This document shows, piece by piece, positions 10,871 to 21,030 of a DNA stretch of 64,000 bases; the stretch's first letter is position 1, and each line of letters begins with the position of its first letter. Under the pieces are notes generated by a model, which was not told the origin of the DNA, ran no database searches, and saw only the letters and a program-made list of their open reading frames with translations. The position numbers were made by a program, and so were the translations under genes. This DNA is from an uncultured Rikenellaceae bacterium (lineage in GTDB: Bacteria; Bacteroidota; Bacteroidia; Bacteroidales; Rikenellaceae). The stretch spans positions 1-64,000 of the forward strand of contig CALUND010000005.1 in NCBI GenBank assembly GCA_944321925.1, read 5' to 3'.

Positions 10871-13800
10871 CTATTCGAGTTTTACGCTGAGAGCCAGGCC
10901 TCGCAGTTCGTGCAGCAGCACGTTGAGAGACTCGGGGATACCGGGTTTGGGCAGGTTGTCGCCTTTCACGATGGCCTCGTAGGCTTTCGCACGACCCATC
11001 ACGTCGTCCGACTTGATGGTCAGGATCTCCTGCAGGATGTGCGATGCGCCGAATGCCTCGAGAGCCCACACCTCCATCTCACCGAAACGTTGACCACCGA
11101 ATTGGGCTTTACCGCCGAGTGGTTGCTGGGTGATCAGGGAGTAAGGACCGATTGAACGGGCGTGCATCTTGTCGTCGATCATGTGGCCGAGTTTCAGCAT
11201 GTAGATCACGCCGACCGTAGCAGGCTGGTCGAATCGTTCGCCGGTACCTCCGTCGTAGAGGTAGGTAAGACCGCTGCGCGGTACGCCGGCTTTGGCCGTA
11301 TACTCGTTGATCTCATCGAGCGATGCGCCGTCGAAAATCGGGGTAGCGAATTTGAGCCCCAGTTCCCGGCCGGCCCATCCGAGGACAGTTTCGTAAATCT
11401 GACCGAGGTTCATACGCGAAGGCACACCCAGCGGGTTGAGGACGATATCGACGATCGTACCGTCTTCCAGGAATGGCATATCCTCGTCGCGCACCACTTT
11501 GGCCACGATACCTTTGTTTCCGTGACGTCCGGCCATTTTGTCGCCCACCTTCAGCTTCCGCTTCTTGGCGATGTAGACTTTGGCCAGTTGGATGATACCG
11601 GTAGGCAGCTCGTCGCCGTTGGTGAGGTTGTATTGGTTGCGTTTCACCACGGCGTCGCACTCTTTCCACTTGATGATGTAGTTGTTGATTGTTCGTTCTA
11701 CCAGATCATCGAGCCGTTTGTCGCCGACCCACTTGTCGGTCGAGAGATTCATGTAGTCGATCTCCTCGAGCATCTTGTGGGTGAACTTCGTCCCTTTGGG
11801 ATAGAGTTGAGCGCCGAAATAGTCTTTGATTCCGAGCGAGGTTTTGCCGTTGAGAATGGTCCAGAGTTTCTCCACGAGTCTCTTTTTGAGTTCTGCTTTT
11901 TCTGCATCGCCCTCTGCATTGATCGCTTCGAGTTGGTTTTTCTCTGCGGACTTGCCTTTTTTCGAATCTTTGTTGGCACGGCTGAAGAGTTTGGTATCGA
12001 TGACCGTACCATAGAGTGATGGTTGTGCCTTCAGCGAAGCATCCTTCACGTCGCCGGCTTTGTCGCCGAAGATGGCGCGGAGCAGTTTTTCTTCCGGAGA
12101 GGGATCGCTCTCACCCTTGGGGGTGATCTTGCCGATCAGGATATCTCCCGGTTTCACATTGGCACCGACGCGGATGATACCGTTTTCATCGAGGTCTTTG
12201 GTGGCATCTTCGCTGACGTTCGGGATATCGCTCGTGAGCTCCTCGACGCCGCGTTTGGTGTCGCGGACCTCCATGATGTATTCGTCCACATGAACCGAGG
12301 TGAAGATATCTTCGCGCTGGATACGTTCCGAGATCACGATGGCGTCCTCGAAGTTGTATCCCTTCCACGGCATGAAGGCGACCTTCAGGTTGCGGCCGAT
12401 GGCCAGTTCTCCCTTGTCCGTGGAGTATCCGTCGGTCAGTATTTGTCCTTTGGTCACCTTGTCTCCGGTCATGACGATCGGTTTCAGGGTGATGGAGGTA
12501 CTTTGGTTCGTCTTGCGATAGCGCGGCAGACGATAGGTCGTGATCTCCGGGTCGAAGCTGACCAGTTTTTCGTCCTCCGTTCTGTCGTAACGGATCTGGA
12601 TTTGCGTAGCGTCGGCAAATACCACTTCGCCATCCCCTTCGGCGACGAACTGGATGCGGCTGTCGCGAATGATGTCGCGTTCGAGACCGGTTCCTACGAG
12701 CGGAGCTTCGCAGGTGATGAGCGGCACGGCCTGACGCATCATGTTCGAGCCCATGAGGGCACGGTTTGCGTCGTCGTGTTCGAGGAACGGGATGAGGCTC
12801 GCAGCGATGGATGCGATCTGGTTGGGTGCGACGTCCATGCGATTTACCTCTTGTGCCGTAACGGTCGGGAAATCGGCCTCCATACGCGCTTTGATACGAT
12901 CGGGAACGAGGAATTCGCCCTTTTCGTTGAGCGGGGAGTTGGACTGGGCGATGACCAGACCGGCTTCATCTTCGGCACTCATGTATTCGATTCCCTCCGG
13001 AGAGAGATCGACGATACCGTTCTCCACTTTGCGGTAGGGGGTTTCGATGAATCCCATGTCGCTGACCTTGGCGTAGACGCAAAGCGAAGAGATCAGACCG
13101 ATATTCGGACCTTCCGGGGTTTCGATCGGGCAGAGACGTCCGTAGTGGGTGTAGTGCACGTCGCGCACTTCGAATCCGGCACGCTCTCTCGAAAGACCGC
13201 CGGGACCGAGAGCCGACAGACGACGTTTGTGGGTCAGTTCGGCCACGGGGTTGGTCTGGTCCATGAATTGGGAGAGCTGGTTGGTTCCGAAGAAGGAGTT
13301 GATCACGCTCGACAAGGTCTTGGCGTTGATCAGGTCGACCGGTGTGAAGACTTCGTTGTCGCGCACATTCATCCGCTCCCGGATGGTGCGGGCCATGCGT
13401 ACGAAACCTACCGAGAATTGGTTGGCGAGCTGTTCGCCGACCGTACGTACACGGCGGTTCGAGAGGTGGTCGATATCATCTACGTCGGCTTTCGAGTTGA
13501 TCAGCTGGATCAGGTATTTGATGATGGCGATCATATCCTCCTTGGTGAGGATCTTCACCGAAGGATCGATATCGAGGCCGAGTTTTTTGTTGATTCTGTA
13601 GCGGCCCACGTCACCCAGGTCGTAACGTTTGTCGGAGAAGAAGAGCTTCTCGATCACGTCACGGGCTGTAGCTTCATCGGGTGGCTCGGAGTTGCGGAGC
13701 TGACGATAGATGTAGACGACAGCCTCTTTCTCCGAGTTGCAGGGGTCTTTCTGCAGGGTATTGTAAACGATCGAATAGTCGGTACCGTTTTGACTCTCCT

Positions 13801-14689
13801 TGTGGAGGAGAATGCTTTTGGCACCGCTTTCGATGATTTCGTCGATGTGTTCTTCCGCAAGAACGGTTTCCCGGTCGATGATGATTTCGTTTCGTTCGAT
13901 CGATACCACCTCGCCGGTGTCTTCGTCGACGAAATCTTCCACCCATGTTTTGAGGACACGGGCAGCCAATTTACGACCGATGTTCCTTTTGAGGTTCGCT
14001 TTCGTTACCTTCACTTCGTCTGCCAGGTCGAAGATCTCGAGGATCTGTCGGTCGCTTTCGAAGCAGATGGCGCGCAGAAGCGTGGTGACCGGCAATTTCT
14101 TCTTCCGGTCGATGTATGCGTACATCACGTTGTTGATGTCCGTAGCGAACTCGATCCACGAACCTTTGAACGGGATGATGCGGGCTGAATAGAGTTTGGT
14201 TCCGTTGGTGTGGAGACTCTGTCCGAAGAAAACACCCGGTGAACGATGGAGCTGCGAGACAATCACGCGTTCCGCTCCGTTGATGACGAATGTCCCGCGG
14301 GGGGTCATGTAGGGGATTGTTCCGAAATAGACGTCCTGCACGACCGTGTCAAAATCTTCGTGTTCGGTATCCGTGCAATACAGCTTGAGTTTTGCCTTTA
14401 GGGGCACGCTGTAGGTGAGTCCTCGTTCGAGACACTCGTCGATGGAGTAACGAGGCGGATCGATGTAGTAATCGATGAACTCGAGCACGAAGTTATTTCT
14501 GGTATCGGTGATGGGGAAATTTTCCATGAAAACCTTGTAGAGGCCTTCGTTTTTACGGTTTTCTGCCGTAGTGTCCAACTGGAAAAAATCCTGAAAAGAT
14601 TTGAGCTGTATCTCCAGAAAATCCGGATAGGGCATCCGGTTTTTTACTGTCGAGAAGCTGATGCGGGTATTTTGTGTTTGCGTGGACAT
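10871..14689 (-). CDS. rpoB: DNA-directed RNA polymerase subunit beta
   Basis: 1272 residues. Conserved blocks include [20 protein letters not shown] near the N-terminus, the rifampicin region ([20 protein letters not shown] and [19 protein letters not shown]), [13 protein letters not shown] and the C-terminal [20 protein letters not shown]. In the rifampicin pocket the usual sensitive-type residues ([20 protein letters not shown]) are present. It is co-transcribed with rpoC downstream. Upstream, 231 bases separate it from rplL and carry a terminator-like hairpin, so rpoBC may be partly uncoupled from the ribosomal genes. Confidence 0.98.
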   Translation of the reverse strand: MSTQTQNTRISFSTVKNRMPYPDFLEIQLKSFQDFFQLDTTAENRKNEGLYKVFMENFPITDTRNNFVLEFIDYYIDPPRYSIDECLERGLTYSVPLKAKLKLYCTDTEHEDFDTVVQDVYFGTIPYMTPRGTFVINGAERVIVSQLHRSPGVFFGQSLHTNGTKLYSARIIPFKGSWIEFATDINNVMYAYIDRKKKLPVTTLLRAICFESDRQILEIFDLADEVKVTKANLKRNIGRKLAARVLKTWVEDFVDEDTGEVVSIERNEIIIDRETVLAEEHIDEIIESGAKSILLHKESQNGTDYSIVYNTLQKDPCNSEKEAVVYIYRQLRNSEPPDEATARDVIEKLFFSDKRYDLGDVGRYRINKKLGLDIDPSVKILTKEDMIAIIKYLIQLINSKADVDDIDHLSNRRVRTVGEQLANQFSVGFVRMARTIRERMNVRDNEVFTPVDLINAKTLSSVINSFFGTNQLSQFMDQTNPVAELTHKRRLSALGPGGLSRERAGFEVRDVHYTHYGRLCPIETPEGPNIGLISSLCVYAKVSDMGFIETPYRKVENGIVDLSPEGIEYMSAEDEAGLVIAQSNSPLNEKGEFLVPDRIKARMEADFPTVTAQEVNRMDVAPNQIASIAASLIPFLEHDDANRALMGSNMMRQAVPLITCEAPLVGTGLERDIIRDSRIQFVAEGDGEVVFADATQIQIRYDRTEDEKLVSFDPEITTYRLPRYRKTNQSTSITLKPIVMTGDKVTKGQILTDGYSTDKGELAIGRNLKVAFMPWKGYNFEDAIVISERIQREDIFTSVHVDEYIMEVRDTKRGVEELTSDIPNVSEDATKDLDENGIIRVGANVKPGDILIGKITPKGESDPSPEEKLLRAIFGDKAGDVKDASLKAQPSLYGTVIDTKLFSRANKDSKKGKSAEKNQLEAINAEGDAEKAELKKRLVEKLWTILNGKTSLGIKDYFGAQLYPKGTKFTHKMLEEIDYMNLSTDKWVGDKRLDDLVERTINNYIIKWKECDAVVKRNQYNLTNGDELPTGIIQLAKVYIAKKRKLKVGDKMAGRHGNKGIVAKVVRDEDMPFLEDGTIVDIVLNPLGVPSRMNLGQIYETVLGWAGRELGLKFATPIFDGASLDEINEYTAKAGVPRSGLTYLYDGGTGERFDQPATVGVIYMLKLGHMIDDKMHARSIGPYSLITQQPLGGKAQFGGQRFGEMEVWALEAFGASHILQEILTIKSDDVMGRAKAYEAIVKGDNLPKPGIPESLNVLLHELRGLALSVKLE

Positions 14690-14813
14690 GTAAACAGTTG
14701 AAGTTAAAATTTAAAACATCTATCAGAATCAACTTGGTCCTTATCTTGTTAGGGCACTCGACGTGCGGGGCCACGACTGTTTGCAGGACCTGATGTCGCC
14801 GGAAAACGGGCCT

Positions 14814-14835
14814 GCATTCCGCACTTTGCGGATGC
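14814..14835 (-). other. Small hairpin in the rplL-rpoB leader
   Basis: GCATTCCGCA pairs with TGCGGATGC around a CTT loop, with one bulged base and no T run. It lies between the rplL-proximal terminator-like hairpin and rpoB and may be part of an rpoB leader structure. Function unknown. No TAnnTTTG-type promoter box is visible between here and rpoB. Confidence 0.35.
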
Positions 14836-14852
14836 CTGCCTATGTTAGACGA

Positions 14853-14890
14853 GAAAAAGGCATAGAGCCTATCGGGATAGGCCCTATACC
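14853..14890 (-). terminator. Terminator/attenuator between rplL and rpoB
   Basis: Fifteen-base inverted repeat 14859-14873 / 14876-14890, fully paired with two G-T pairs, followed on the minus strand by T5 (complement of 14854-14858). It lies 30 bases after the rplL stop. In other bacteria a partial terminator at this point lowers rpoBC output relative to ribosomal proteins; the same role is inferred here. Confidence 0.7.
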
Positions 14891-14920
14891 TGAATGTCTA
14901 ACGTAAAAGTAAGTAAGTGC

Positions 14921-15301
14921 TTACTTAACTTCAACTTCAGCGCCGGCTTCTTCGAGTTGAGCCTTGATAGATTCGGCCTCCTCTTTGGAAACACCCTCTT
15001 TCACAGCTTTCGGAGCGGCGTCAACCATGTCTTTGGCCTCTTTCAGACCCAGACCGGTGATCTCTTTCACCACTTTGACTACCTGAAGTTTGGCCTGTCC
15101 TGCGTTTTTCAGGATCACGTCGAACGAAGATTTCTCGGCAGCAGCAGCGCCTTCGCCAGCTGCAGCGGGTGCGGCAGCTACTGCAACAGCTGCAGCAGCC
15201 GGTTCAATGCCGTACTCGTCCTTGAGGATCGCGGCCAACTCATTTACTTCCTTAACTGTCAAATTTACCAATTCTTCAGCCAGTTTTTTTACATCTGCCA
15301 T
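14921..15301 (-). CDS. rplL: 50S ribosomal protein L7/L12
   Basis: 126 residues. The N-terminal dimerisation domain ([19 protein letters not shown]) is followed by an Ala/Gly-rich hinge (about 40-58) and the conserved C-terminal factor-binding domain with [20 protein letters not shown] and [12 protein letters not shown]. It forms the flexible stalk of the ribosome that recruits translation GTPases. It lies 63 bases after rplJ and before the attenuator-like hairpin. Confidence 0.97.
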   Translation of the reverse strand: MADVKKLAEELVNLTVKEVNELAAILKDEYGIEPAAAAVAVAAAPAAAGEGAAAAEKSSFDVILKNAGQAKLQVVKVVKEITGLGLKEAKDMVDAAPKAVKEGVSKEEAESIKAQLEEAGAEVEVK

Positions 15302-15364
15302 GGTTATAATTTTTTAAAATTGTTTTTACTTGGTTTTGGATTGTGTTGAAATGTGTGAGTTGTG

Positions 15365-15886
15365 TTAGTTTCTCTCTTCGAGGCTTTTTACAAGACCGGC
15401 GATCTTCTGTCCTGCAGCGCCTTGCAGAGCGGAGATAACGTTCTTCGCAGGCGATTGCAGCAACATGATGATGTCGCCGATGAGTTCTTCACGACTCTTG
15501 ATGTTCACGAGTTGATCGAGCTGGTTGTCTCCCACATAGACGCATTCTTCTACGTAGGCTGCCTTGAGGATCGGTTTGTCCGAGTTTTTCCGGAACTCTT
15601 TGATCAACACGGCAGGCGATTTGCCCGTATTGGTGAACATCACGGCCGTCGAACCTTCCAGCACTTTCAGCAGATCGGCATCGGCTTTATTCACCTTCTC
15701 CAGGGCCTTGGCCAGAAGCGTATTCTTGACCACGACCATGTTGATATCCATCTCGAAGCACTTTCTGCGCAGGGCCGCTGTTTTTTCAGCGTTCAGCGTG
15801 GAAGCGTCGGTGAGATAGAATGCGGAATATTTACCGAGTTTCTCGACCAGGCTCTCTATAACGATGCTTTTTTCTTCCCTTGTCAT
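15365..15886 (-). CDS. rplJ: 50S ribosomal protein L10
   Basis: 173 residues starting MTREEKSIVIESLVEKL, with the L10 core TAALRRKCFEMDINMVVVKN and a helical C-terminus that binds L7/L12 dimers. It forms the base of the ribosomal stalk and usually regulates its own operon by binding the leader. Only 12 bases separate it from rplA, so a dedicated L10-binding leader, if present, would have to overlap rplA coding sequence. Confidence 0.96.
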   Translation of the reverse strand: MTREEKSIVIESLVEKLGKYSAFYLTDASTLNAEKTAALRRKCFEMDINMVVVKNTLLAKALEKVNKADADLLKVLEGSTAVMFTNTGKSPAVLIKEFRKNSDKPILKAAYVEECVYVGDNQLDQLVNIKSREELIGDIIMLLQSPAKNVISALQGAAGQKIAGLVKSLEERN

Positions 15887-15898
15887 AGTCTTTCTTGC

Positions 15899-16597
15899 TT
15901 ATTTGGATTCAACCGATTTGGGATCAATCTGCAGACCGGGACTCATCGTCGAGGAGAGGTAGATGCTTTGGATATAGCTGCCTTTGGCTGCAGCAGGTTT
16001 GAGCTTGATGATCATGCCCAGGAACTCTTTTGCATTCTCTGCAATCTGCTGAGCGGTGAAAGAAACTTTACCGATCGAAGTATGTACGATACCGAATTTG
16101 TCGACTTTGAAGTCGATCTTACCGGCTTTCACTTCGGTGACGGCTTTCCCTACATCCATCGTTACCGTACCTGTTTTGGGGTTCGGCATCAGTCCGCGGG
16201 GACCCAGAATACGACCCAGTGCACCCACTTTTGCCATTACGTTGGGCGTGCAGATGATAACGTCGACATCCGTCCAGCCGCCTTTGATCTTCTCTACGTA
16301 TTCATCCAATCCTACGTAGTCGGCTCCGGCTTCTTTGGCTTCATTCTCTTTCTCCGGCGTGCAGAGTACGAGCACCCGGATCTGTTTGCCTGTTCCGTGA
16401 GGAAGCGTTACGACGCCTCTCACCATTTGGTTGGCCTTACGTGGATCGACGCCGAGGCGTACATCCATGTCGACGGAAGCGTCGAATTTCGTAAAGGTAA
16501 TCTCCTTTACGAGGGCTGCCGCCTCGTCGAGCTTGTAAGCCTTCCCAGGCTCGAGCTTCGCCGTGACTGTCTTTTGATTTTTGGTCAGCTTACTCAT
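15899..16597 (-). CDS. rplA: 50S ribosomal protein L1
   Basis: 232 residues, normal length. Conserved segments are [20 protein letters not shown] near the N-terminus, the central [19 protein letters not shown] and [14 protein letters not shown] in the C-terminal third. L1 binds 23S rRNA at the mobile stalk near the E site and in many bacteria represses rplKA translation. It starts 5 bases after rplK, so the two are translationally close. Confidence 0.97.
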   Translation of the reverse strand: MSKLTKNQKTVTAKLEPGKAYKLDEAAALVKEITFTKFDASVDMDVRLGVDPRKANQMVRGVVTLPHGTGKQIRVLVLCTPEKENEAKEAGADYVGLDEYVEKIKGGWTDVDVIICTPNVMAKVGALGRILGPRGLMPNPKTGTVTMDVGKAVTEVKAGKIDFKVDKFGIVHTSIGKVSFTAQQIAENAKEFLGMIIKLKPAAAKGSYIQSIYLSSTMSPGLQIDPKSVESK

Positions 16598-16602
16598 AAT
16601 CG

Positions 16603-17043
16603 TTACGCTTTAGGAAATTCTCCGGTTACGTTGATACCCATGCTGCGGGCCGTACCGGCGACCATACGCATGGCGGCTTCAACCGTGAAGCAGTTCAAAT
16701 CGCTCATTTTGCTCTCTGCAATGGCTTTTACCTGATCCCAGGTTACCTGACCCACTTTGTTGCGGTTGGGTTCTGCGGAGCCTTTCTGAACTTTGGCTGC
16801 CTCTTTGAGCTGGATGGCTACAGGCGGCTGTTTGATGATGAAGTCGAACGACTTATCGCTATACACGGTGATGATGACCGGCAATACCTTGCCTCCCTGG
16901 TCCTGTGTACGTGCGTTGAACTGTTTGCAGAAGTCCATGATATTGACTCCTTTCGAACCCAACGCAGGTCCCACCGGGGGAGAAGGATTGGCAGCACCAC
17001 CTTTGATCTGCAATTTAATAAATGCAGCAACCTCTTTTGCCAT
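16603..17043 (-). CDS. rplK: 50S ribosomal protein L11
   Basis: 146 residues. The N-terminal [15 protein letters not shown] and the C-terminal RNA-binding part ([17 protein letters not shown]) are typical of L11. It binds the GTPase-associated region of 23S rRNA. It follows nusG by 16 bases and precedes rplA by 5 bases in the secE-nusG-rplKAJL-rpoBC cluster. Confidence 0.97.
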   Translation of the reverse strand: MAKEVAAFIKLQIKGGAANPSPPVGPALGSKGVNIMDFCKQFNARTQDQGGKVLPVIITVYSDKSFDFIIKQPPVAIQLKEAAKVQKGSAEPNRNKVGQVTWDQVKAIAESKMSDLNCFTVEAAMRMVAGTARSMGINVTGEFPKA

Positions 17044-17059
17044 GATTTTCCTTGGTTAA

Positions 17060-17623
17060 TTATTCTTTTTCTACTTGCATAAAACTCAACTCCATAGGAG
17101 TCTTGCGCCCGAATATCTTGACGGAAACCGTCAGTTTCTTTCGGTTGTCGTCGACCGCCTCGATGGTTCCCGAGAAGCTCGAGAATGGACCATCGGTCAC
17201 CTTTACGGTTTCGCCAACGAAGAAAGGAACTTCGTTTTCTTCCTCGCCTGCGCTCAATTCGTCGACACGACCGAGTATACGACTCACCTCTTGTGGACGT
17301 AGGGGAGTCGCCAGCATTTTTTTGCTATCCTCTTTCGAGTCGCCGAGGAAGCCGAGCACATTGGGAGTGTTGCGTAAGATAAACGGAATTTCACCCACGA
17401 GAGCTGCCTCCACCAACACATAGCCGGGGTAGGAGACCTTCTCTTTGCTGATCTTTTTGCCGTTTCGGATCGTGTAGACCTTTTCGGTGGGGATCAGTAC
17501 TTGTGAGATGCGGTCTTCGAGATGGAGATGGCGAATTTCGGATTCGATATACTCCTTTACCTTTTTCTCCTTGCCTCCGATCGCGCGGATCACATACCAC
17601 TGTTTCTGCTCCTGTTCACTCAT
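17060..17623 (-). CDS. nusG: Transcription elongation/antitermination factor NusG
   Basis: 187 residues. The N-terminal NGN domain begins with KQWYVIRAIGGKEKKVKEYI, and the C-terminal KOW domain includes VKVTDGPFSSFSGTIEAVDD with the conserved FSGTIE segment. It binds RNA polymerase and ribosomal S10 or Rho. It lies 21 bases after secE, in conserved order. Confidence 0.96.
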   Translation of the reverse strand: MSEQEQKQWYVIRAIGGKEKKVKEYIESEIRHLHLEDRISQVLIPTEKVYTIRNGKKISKEKVSYPGYVLVEAALVGEIPFILRNTPNVLGFLGDSKEDSKKMLATPLRPQEVSRILGRVDELSAGEEENEVPFFVGETVKVTDGPFSSFSGTIEAVDDNRKKLTVSVKIFGRKTPMELSFMQVEKE

Positions 17624-17644
17624 CGTCGTTACGGATTACAAGTG

Positions 17645-17839
17645 TTAGTAAAGCAGGCTATAGATGGCTTTCATCAGATTCTCAAAAGCCAGGTCCATGA
17701 CCAGAATGACTACGGCGAATAGAAGGGAAGCAATCATAACGACTATCGTCGAGCTTTGAAGTTCGCTGAACGTAGGCCAAGAGACTTTCTGAACCAGCTC
17801 TTTGTAGGCTTCTTTGGTGTAATTGATCAGTCTTTTCAT
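17645..17839 (-). CDS. secE: Preprotein translocase subunit SecE
   Basis: 64 residues from the ATG at 17839; longer readings would run into the tRNA-Trp gene. The short cytoplasmic helix TKEAYKELVQKVSWPTFSEL carries the conserved KVSWPT motif and is followed by one transmembrane helix (about residues 34-56). This single-span form is usual in Bacteroidetes. It stabilises the SecY channel. It is preceded by tRNA-Trp and followed by nusG. Confidence 0.95.
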   Translation of the reverse strand: MKRLINYTKEAYKELVQKVSWPTFSELQSSTIVVMIASLLFAVVILVMDLAFENLMKAIYSLLY

Positions 17840-17860
17840 CACTGTTCTTTTCGTTTTTTG

Positions 17861-17931
17861 CAGGAGCAGAGAGATTCGAACTCCCATCAACGGTTTTGGA
17901 GACCGCTATTCTACCCTTGAACTATGCTCCT
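17861..17931 (-). tRNA. trpT: tRNA-Trp (CCA)
   Basis: Reads on the minus strand AGGAGCA...TGCTCCT-G, with D arm, anticodon loop CTCCAAA (anticodon CCA) and T arm GGGAG-TTCGAAT-CTCTC. CCA is not encoded. It lies between tuf and secE, its usual place in bacteria. The terminator-like hairpin of tuf abuts its 5' end. Confidence 0.95.
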
Positions 17932-17959
17932 AAAAAGAGCAGTGCCCGAGGCACTGCTC
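17932..17959 (-). terminator. Terminator-like hairpin between tuf and tRNA-Trp
   Basis: Perfect 10-base inverted repeat 17937-17946 / 17950-17959 with a 3-base loop, followed on the minus strand by T5 (17936-17932) immediately before the first base of tRNA-Trp. It would end most tuf transcripts, with secE-nusG and later genes fed by read-through or an unseen internal promoter. Confidence 0.75.
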
Positions 17960-17976
17960 CGGATCGGTTGTCTCAA

Positions 17977-19164
17977 TTACTTGATGATCTTGGTGATCTG
18001 ACCTGCACCTACCGTACGGCCACCTTCGCGGATCGCGAAACGCAGACCGACGTTCAGAGCCACCGGATAGATCAGCGTAACCTTGATGGTCACGTTGTCG
18101 CCCGGCATCACCATGTCAACACCTGCCGGCAGTTCGACTTCGCCCGTAACGTCCATCGTACGGAGGTAGAACTGAGGACGGTATTTGTTGTGGAACGGCG
18201 TGTGACGGCCACCCTCTTCTTTCTTCAGGATGTAGACCTCAGCCTCGAATTCGGTGTGCGGGGTGATCGAACCCGGTTTGGCAACGACCATACCACGTTT
18301 TACATCTTTCTTGTCGATACCACGCATCAACAGACCTACGTTGTCGCCAGCCTCACCCGAGTCGAGCAGTTTGCGGAACATCTCCACACCTGTACAGGTA
18401 GAGGTCATCGATTTTTCTGCCAGACCTACGATCTCTACGGGGTCGCCCACTTTGATCACGCCGGTTTCGATACGGCCCGTCAATACGGTACCACGACCGG
18501 TGATCGAGAAGACGTCCTCGACAGGCATCAGGAAGGGTTTTTCGTTGTCACGCGGAGGAATCGGAATGTAGCTGTCGACAGCATCCATCAGTTCCATAAC
18601 CTTCTCTTCCCACTTCGGTTCGCCGTTGAGGGCACCCAGGGCGGAACCACGGATGATCGGGGCGTTGTCGCCGTCGAAATCATATTTGGAGAGCAGATCG
18701 CGAACTTCCAGCTCTACGAGGTCGAGCATTTCGGGATCGTCCACCATGTCGCATTTGTTCAGGAACACAACGATGCGCGGAACGTTCACCTGACGGGCGA
18801 GCAGCACGTGTTCGTTGGTCTGAGGCATCGGGCCATCGGTAGCAGCCACAACGAGGATGGCACCGTCCATCTGGGCAGCACCCGTAACCATGTTCTTCAC
18901 ATAGTCGGCGTGTCCCGGGCAGTCCACGTGAGCGTAGTGACGGTTGGCCGTCTGATATTCGACGTGAGCCGTGTTGATCGTGATACCACGCTCTTTCTCC
19001 TCGGGAGCGTTGTCGATCGAGTCGAACGAACGGACGTCGGAAAGGCCCTTTTTGGCGAGAACGGTGGTGATAGCGGCGGTAAGGGTAGTTTTACCGTGGT
19101 CAACATGACCGATGGTGCCGATGTTCACATGCGGCTTGGATCTGTCAAATTTTTCTTTTGCCAT
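17977..19164 (-). CDS. tuf: Elongation factor Tu
   Basis: 395 residues. GTP-binding G1 GHVDHGKT is at residues 19-26, with DCPGHADY (G3) and [10 protein letters not shown] (G4). The beta-barrel domains follow, with [13 protein letters not shown] and the C-terminal [14 protein letters not shown]. It delivers aminoacyl-tRNA to the ribosome. It lies between the tRNA-Thr/Tyr/Gly array and tRNA-Trp, the same order as around E. coli tufB. Confidence 0.98.
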   Translation of the reverse strand: MAKEKFDRSKPHVNIGTIGHVDHGKTTLTAAITTVLAKKGLSDVRSFDSIDNAPEEKERGITINTAHVEYQTANRHYAHVDCPGHADYVKNMVTGAAQMDGAILVVAATDGPMPQTNEHVLLARQVNVPRIVVFLNKCDMVDDPEMLDLVELEVRDLLSKYDFDGDNAPIIRGSALGALNGEPKWEEKVMELMDAVDSYIPIPPRDNEKPFLMPVEDVFSITGRGTVLTGRIETGVIKVGDPVEIVGLAEKSMTSTCTGVEMFRKLLDSGEAGDNVGLLMRGIDKKDVKRGMVVAKPGSITPHTEFEAEVYILKKEEGGRHTPFHNKYRPQFYLRTMDVTGEVELPAGVDMVMPGDNVTIKVTLIYPVALNVGLRFAIREGGRTVGAGQITKIIK

Positions 19165-19214
19165 AATTGAAAAGTATTTAAAAAATTACGTTGTTCCGTA
19201 AGTGCCCTTCATGC

Positions 19215-19258
19215 AAAAAACCGAAGCGATACCGCTCTCCTTGACGGAACTGTATCGC
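19215..19258 (-). promoter_or_regulatory. Terminator-like leader hairpin upstream of tuf
   Basis: On the minus strand GCGATAC (19258-19252) pairs with GTATCGC (19232-19226), a 19-base loop, followed after TTCGG by T6 (19220-19215). It lies between tRNA-Gly and the tuf ATG. It could be an intrinsic terminator after the tRNA array or an attenuator controlling entry into tuf. Confidence 0.5.
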
Positions 19259-19280
19259 ACCGTTGCTTCAGTGACCTTGG

Positions 19281-19353
19281 AGCGGAAGACGAGGCTCAAA
19301 CTCGCGACCCTCAGCTTGGAAGGCTGATGCTCTATCAACTGAGCTACTTCCGC
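19281..19353 (-). tRNA. tRNA-Gly (TCC)
   Basis: Minus-strand cloverleaf: acceptor GCGGAAG/CTTCCGC, anticodon stem CAGCC/GGCTG region around loop CTTCCAA (anticodon TCC) and a T arm with GAGTTTGAGCC. CCA is not encoded. It is the third tRNA of the Thr-Tyr-Gly array upstream of tuf. Confidence 0.93.
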
Positions 19354-19439
19354 AAAAACAACCGCGCCGGAAAACTTTTCTTTGTCGATCTTTTCAGGAA
19401 GATCTCCTTAATATGCCTGTTTTCCAACCCGGCTTCTTT

Positions 19440-19525
19440 TGGTGGGAGAGGATGGATTCGAACCACCGAAGGCAGTCGCCAACAGATTTACAGTCTGTCC
19501 CATTTGGCCACTCTGGTACTCTCCC
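19440..19525 (-). tRNA. tRNA-Tyr (GTA)
   Basis: Minus-strand class II tRNA with a long variable arm: acceptor GGGAGAG/CTCTCCC, anticodon loop CTGTAAA (anticodon GTA), T arm with GGTTCGAATCC. The 3' end reads CTCTCCC-A-CCA, so CCA appears to be encoded (19440-19442), unlike its neighbours. Confidence 0.93.
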
Positions 19526-19634
19526 AAACTTTTCCTTCCCGTTGTGAAGACTTGAGGTCTTTTTTCGGTTTGGATGCGTTTTTTGGAACGCAGTTTGAAA
19601 TTTTCTCTTGCCGGGGATAAGCCCGGTTTGTTGG

Positions 19635-19708
19635 AGCCGATGGAGGGATTCGAACCCCCGACCCGCTGATTACAAATCAGCTGCTCTGGCCAACTGAGCT
19701 ACATCGGC
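19635..19708 (-). tRNA. tRNA-Thr (TGT)
   Basis: Minus-strand cloverleaf: acceptor GCCGATG/CATCGGC, D arm with AGCTCAGTTGG, anticodon loop TTTGTAA (anticodon TGT) and T arm GGGGG-TTCGAAT-CCCTC. It is the first gene of the array after the promoter at 19734-19765. Confidence 0.93.
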
Positions 19709-19733
19709 ATCTATTCCCGCGTATTTGGGGAGG

Positions 19734-19765
19734 CAAATGTAGCGAAAAAATTTCAACGTACCAAA
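19734..19765 (-). promoter_or_regulatory. Promoter of the tRNA-tuf-ribosomal-rpo block
   Basis: On the minus strand TTTG (19765-19762), 20 bases, TACATTTG (19741-19734): an exact match to the Bacteroidetes housekeeping consensus. Transcription would begin about 19727, some 19 bases before tRNA-Thr. The remainder of 19766-19987 shows no gene. Confidence 0.8.
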
Positions 19766-19987
19766 CTCGGAACGGGAAATTTTATTTTTTTAGCCGAATT
19801 TATCGAAGAACGTTGTGGTTCACTTTCCTGTTCTGTTACCAGGAGCAGAAAGTCGGCCACAAAAGTACAACTCTTTTTGATAATTCAAAAGGTTTTAGCC
19901 GCTTTTTTCATCATTCGGCAATTGCGTGCTGTTCGGGCCTTGCAAAACTTTCGCAATGGGGTTGCGGTTGGGAGTGACGATGGACTG

Positions 19988-20028
19988 AAAACGACAACTG
20001 CGACCGAATGGGCCGCAGTTGTCGTTTT
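19988..20028 (-). terminator. Terminator of the nine-gene operon ending in floA
   Basis: Perfect 15-base inverted repeat 19988-20002 / 20014-20028, 21 bases beyond the floA stop, with T-rich flank on the minus strand. Confidence 0.85.
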
Positions 20029-20049
20029 GGGGTGAGAGACTGTTCGGAG

Positions 20050-21018
20050 CTATTTTTTATCGTGTTTGCCGATGGTTTCGCGCATGGTAGTGTCGGCCTG
20101 GATGTTTTTGAGTTTGTAATAATCCATGATGCCGAGGTTGCCGTTGCGGAAAGCCTCTGCGATGGCCATCGGAATTTCGGCCTCGGCCAGGATGACTTTG
20201 GCACGTGCATCTTGCGCTTTGGCTTTGTTTTCTTGTTCGAGAGCGACGGCCATGGCCCGTTTCTCTTCGGCTTTGGCCTGGGCGATATTTTTGTCGGCAT
20301 TGGCCTGATCGATCTGCAATTCGGCGCCGATGTTTTTACCCACATCGATGTCGGCTATGTCGATCGAAAGGATTTCGAAAGCGGTTCCGGCATCGAGACC
20401 TTTGCTGAGCACCACTTTGGAGATCGAGTCGGGATTTTCGAGAACCTCCTTGTGGGTTTCGGCCGAACCGATGCTCGATACGATACCTTCGCCTACACGG
20501 GCCAATACGGTCTCTTCGCCGGCTCCACCCACCAATTGTTTGATGTTGGCGCGGACCGTTACGCGGGCCTTGGCGATGAGCTGGATGCCGTCTTTGGCTA
20601 CGGCGGCTACGGGAGGCGTGTTGATGACTTTCGGGTTGACCGACATCTGTACGGCTTCGAATACGTTTCGGCCGGCCAGGTCGATGGCGGTAGCCATTTT
20701 GAAGTCGAGCAGGATGCCGGCTTTCTGGGCCGATACCAGAGCGTGAACCACGTTGGGAACATTGCCTCCGGCCAGATAATGGGCTTCCAATTGGTTGGCA
20801 TTGAGTTCGAGTCCGGCTTTCGTCCCTTCGATCATGGCCGAGACGATGGTCGAGGGCGGTACTTTACGCCACCGCATGAGGATCAGTTGCAGGAGGCTGA
20901 TGCGTACGCCCGACACGAGCGCCGAAAACCAGAGGCCGATCGGGATGAAATACAGAATGAACCAGAGTAAGATGATGCCTAAGAAGGCAGCGATCGCCAA
21001 GATCGTCCACTGTTCCAT
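20050..21018 (-). CDS. floA: Flotillin-like protein FloA
   Basis: 322 residues. One N-terminal hydrophobic stretch (about 5-30) anchors it in the inner membrane. It is followed by a SPFH/band-7-like domain with [20 protein letters not shown] and [20 protein letters not shown], and a C-terminal Ala/Glu/Lys-rich coiled coil ([20 protein letters not shown]) that drives oligomerisation. FloA organises membrane microdomains. It follows an nfeD gene by 12 bases, the standard pairing. It is the last gene before a terminator. Confidence 0.93.
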   Translation of the reverse strand: MEQWTILAIAAFLGIILLWFILYFIPIGLWFSALVSGVRISLLQLILMRWRKVPPSTIVSAMIEGTKAGLELNANQLEAHYLAGGNVPNVVHALVSAQKAGILLDFKMATAIDLAGRNVFEAVQMSVNPKVINTPPVAAVAKDGIQLIAKARVTVRANIKQLVGGAGEETVLARVGEGIVSSIGSAETHKEVLENPDSISKVVLSKGLDAGTAFEILSIDIADIDVGKNIGAELQIDQANADKNIAQAKAEEKRAMAVALEQENKAKAQDARAKVILAEAEIPMAIAEAFRNGNLGIMDYYKLKNIQADTTMRETIGKHDKK

Positions 21019-21030
21019 ACGATTTGTCTT

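Noticed and set aside
12023..14188. A 721-codon open frame antisense to rpoB, and similar long antisense frames over rpoC (6304-8145, 8263-10221)
   Set aside because: They lie wholly antisense to certain genes, are rich in Asp, His, Val and Phe, and resemble no protein. They result from codon bias in the true genes.
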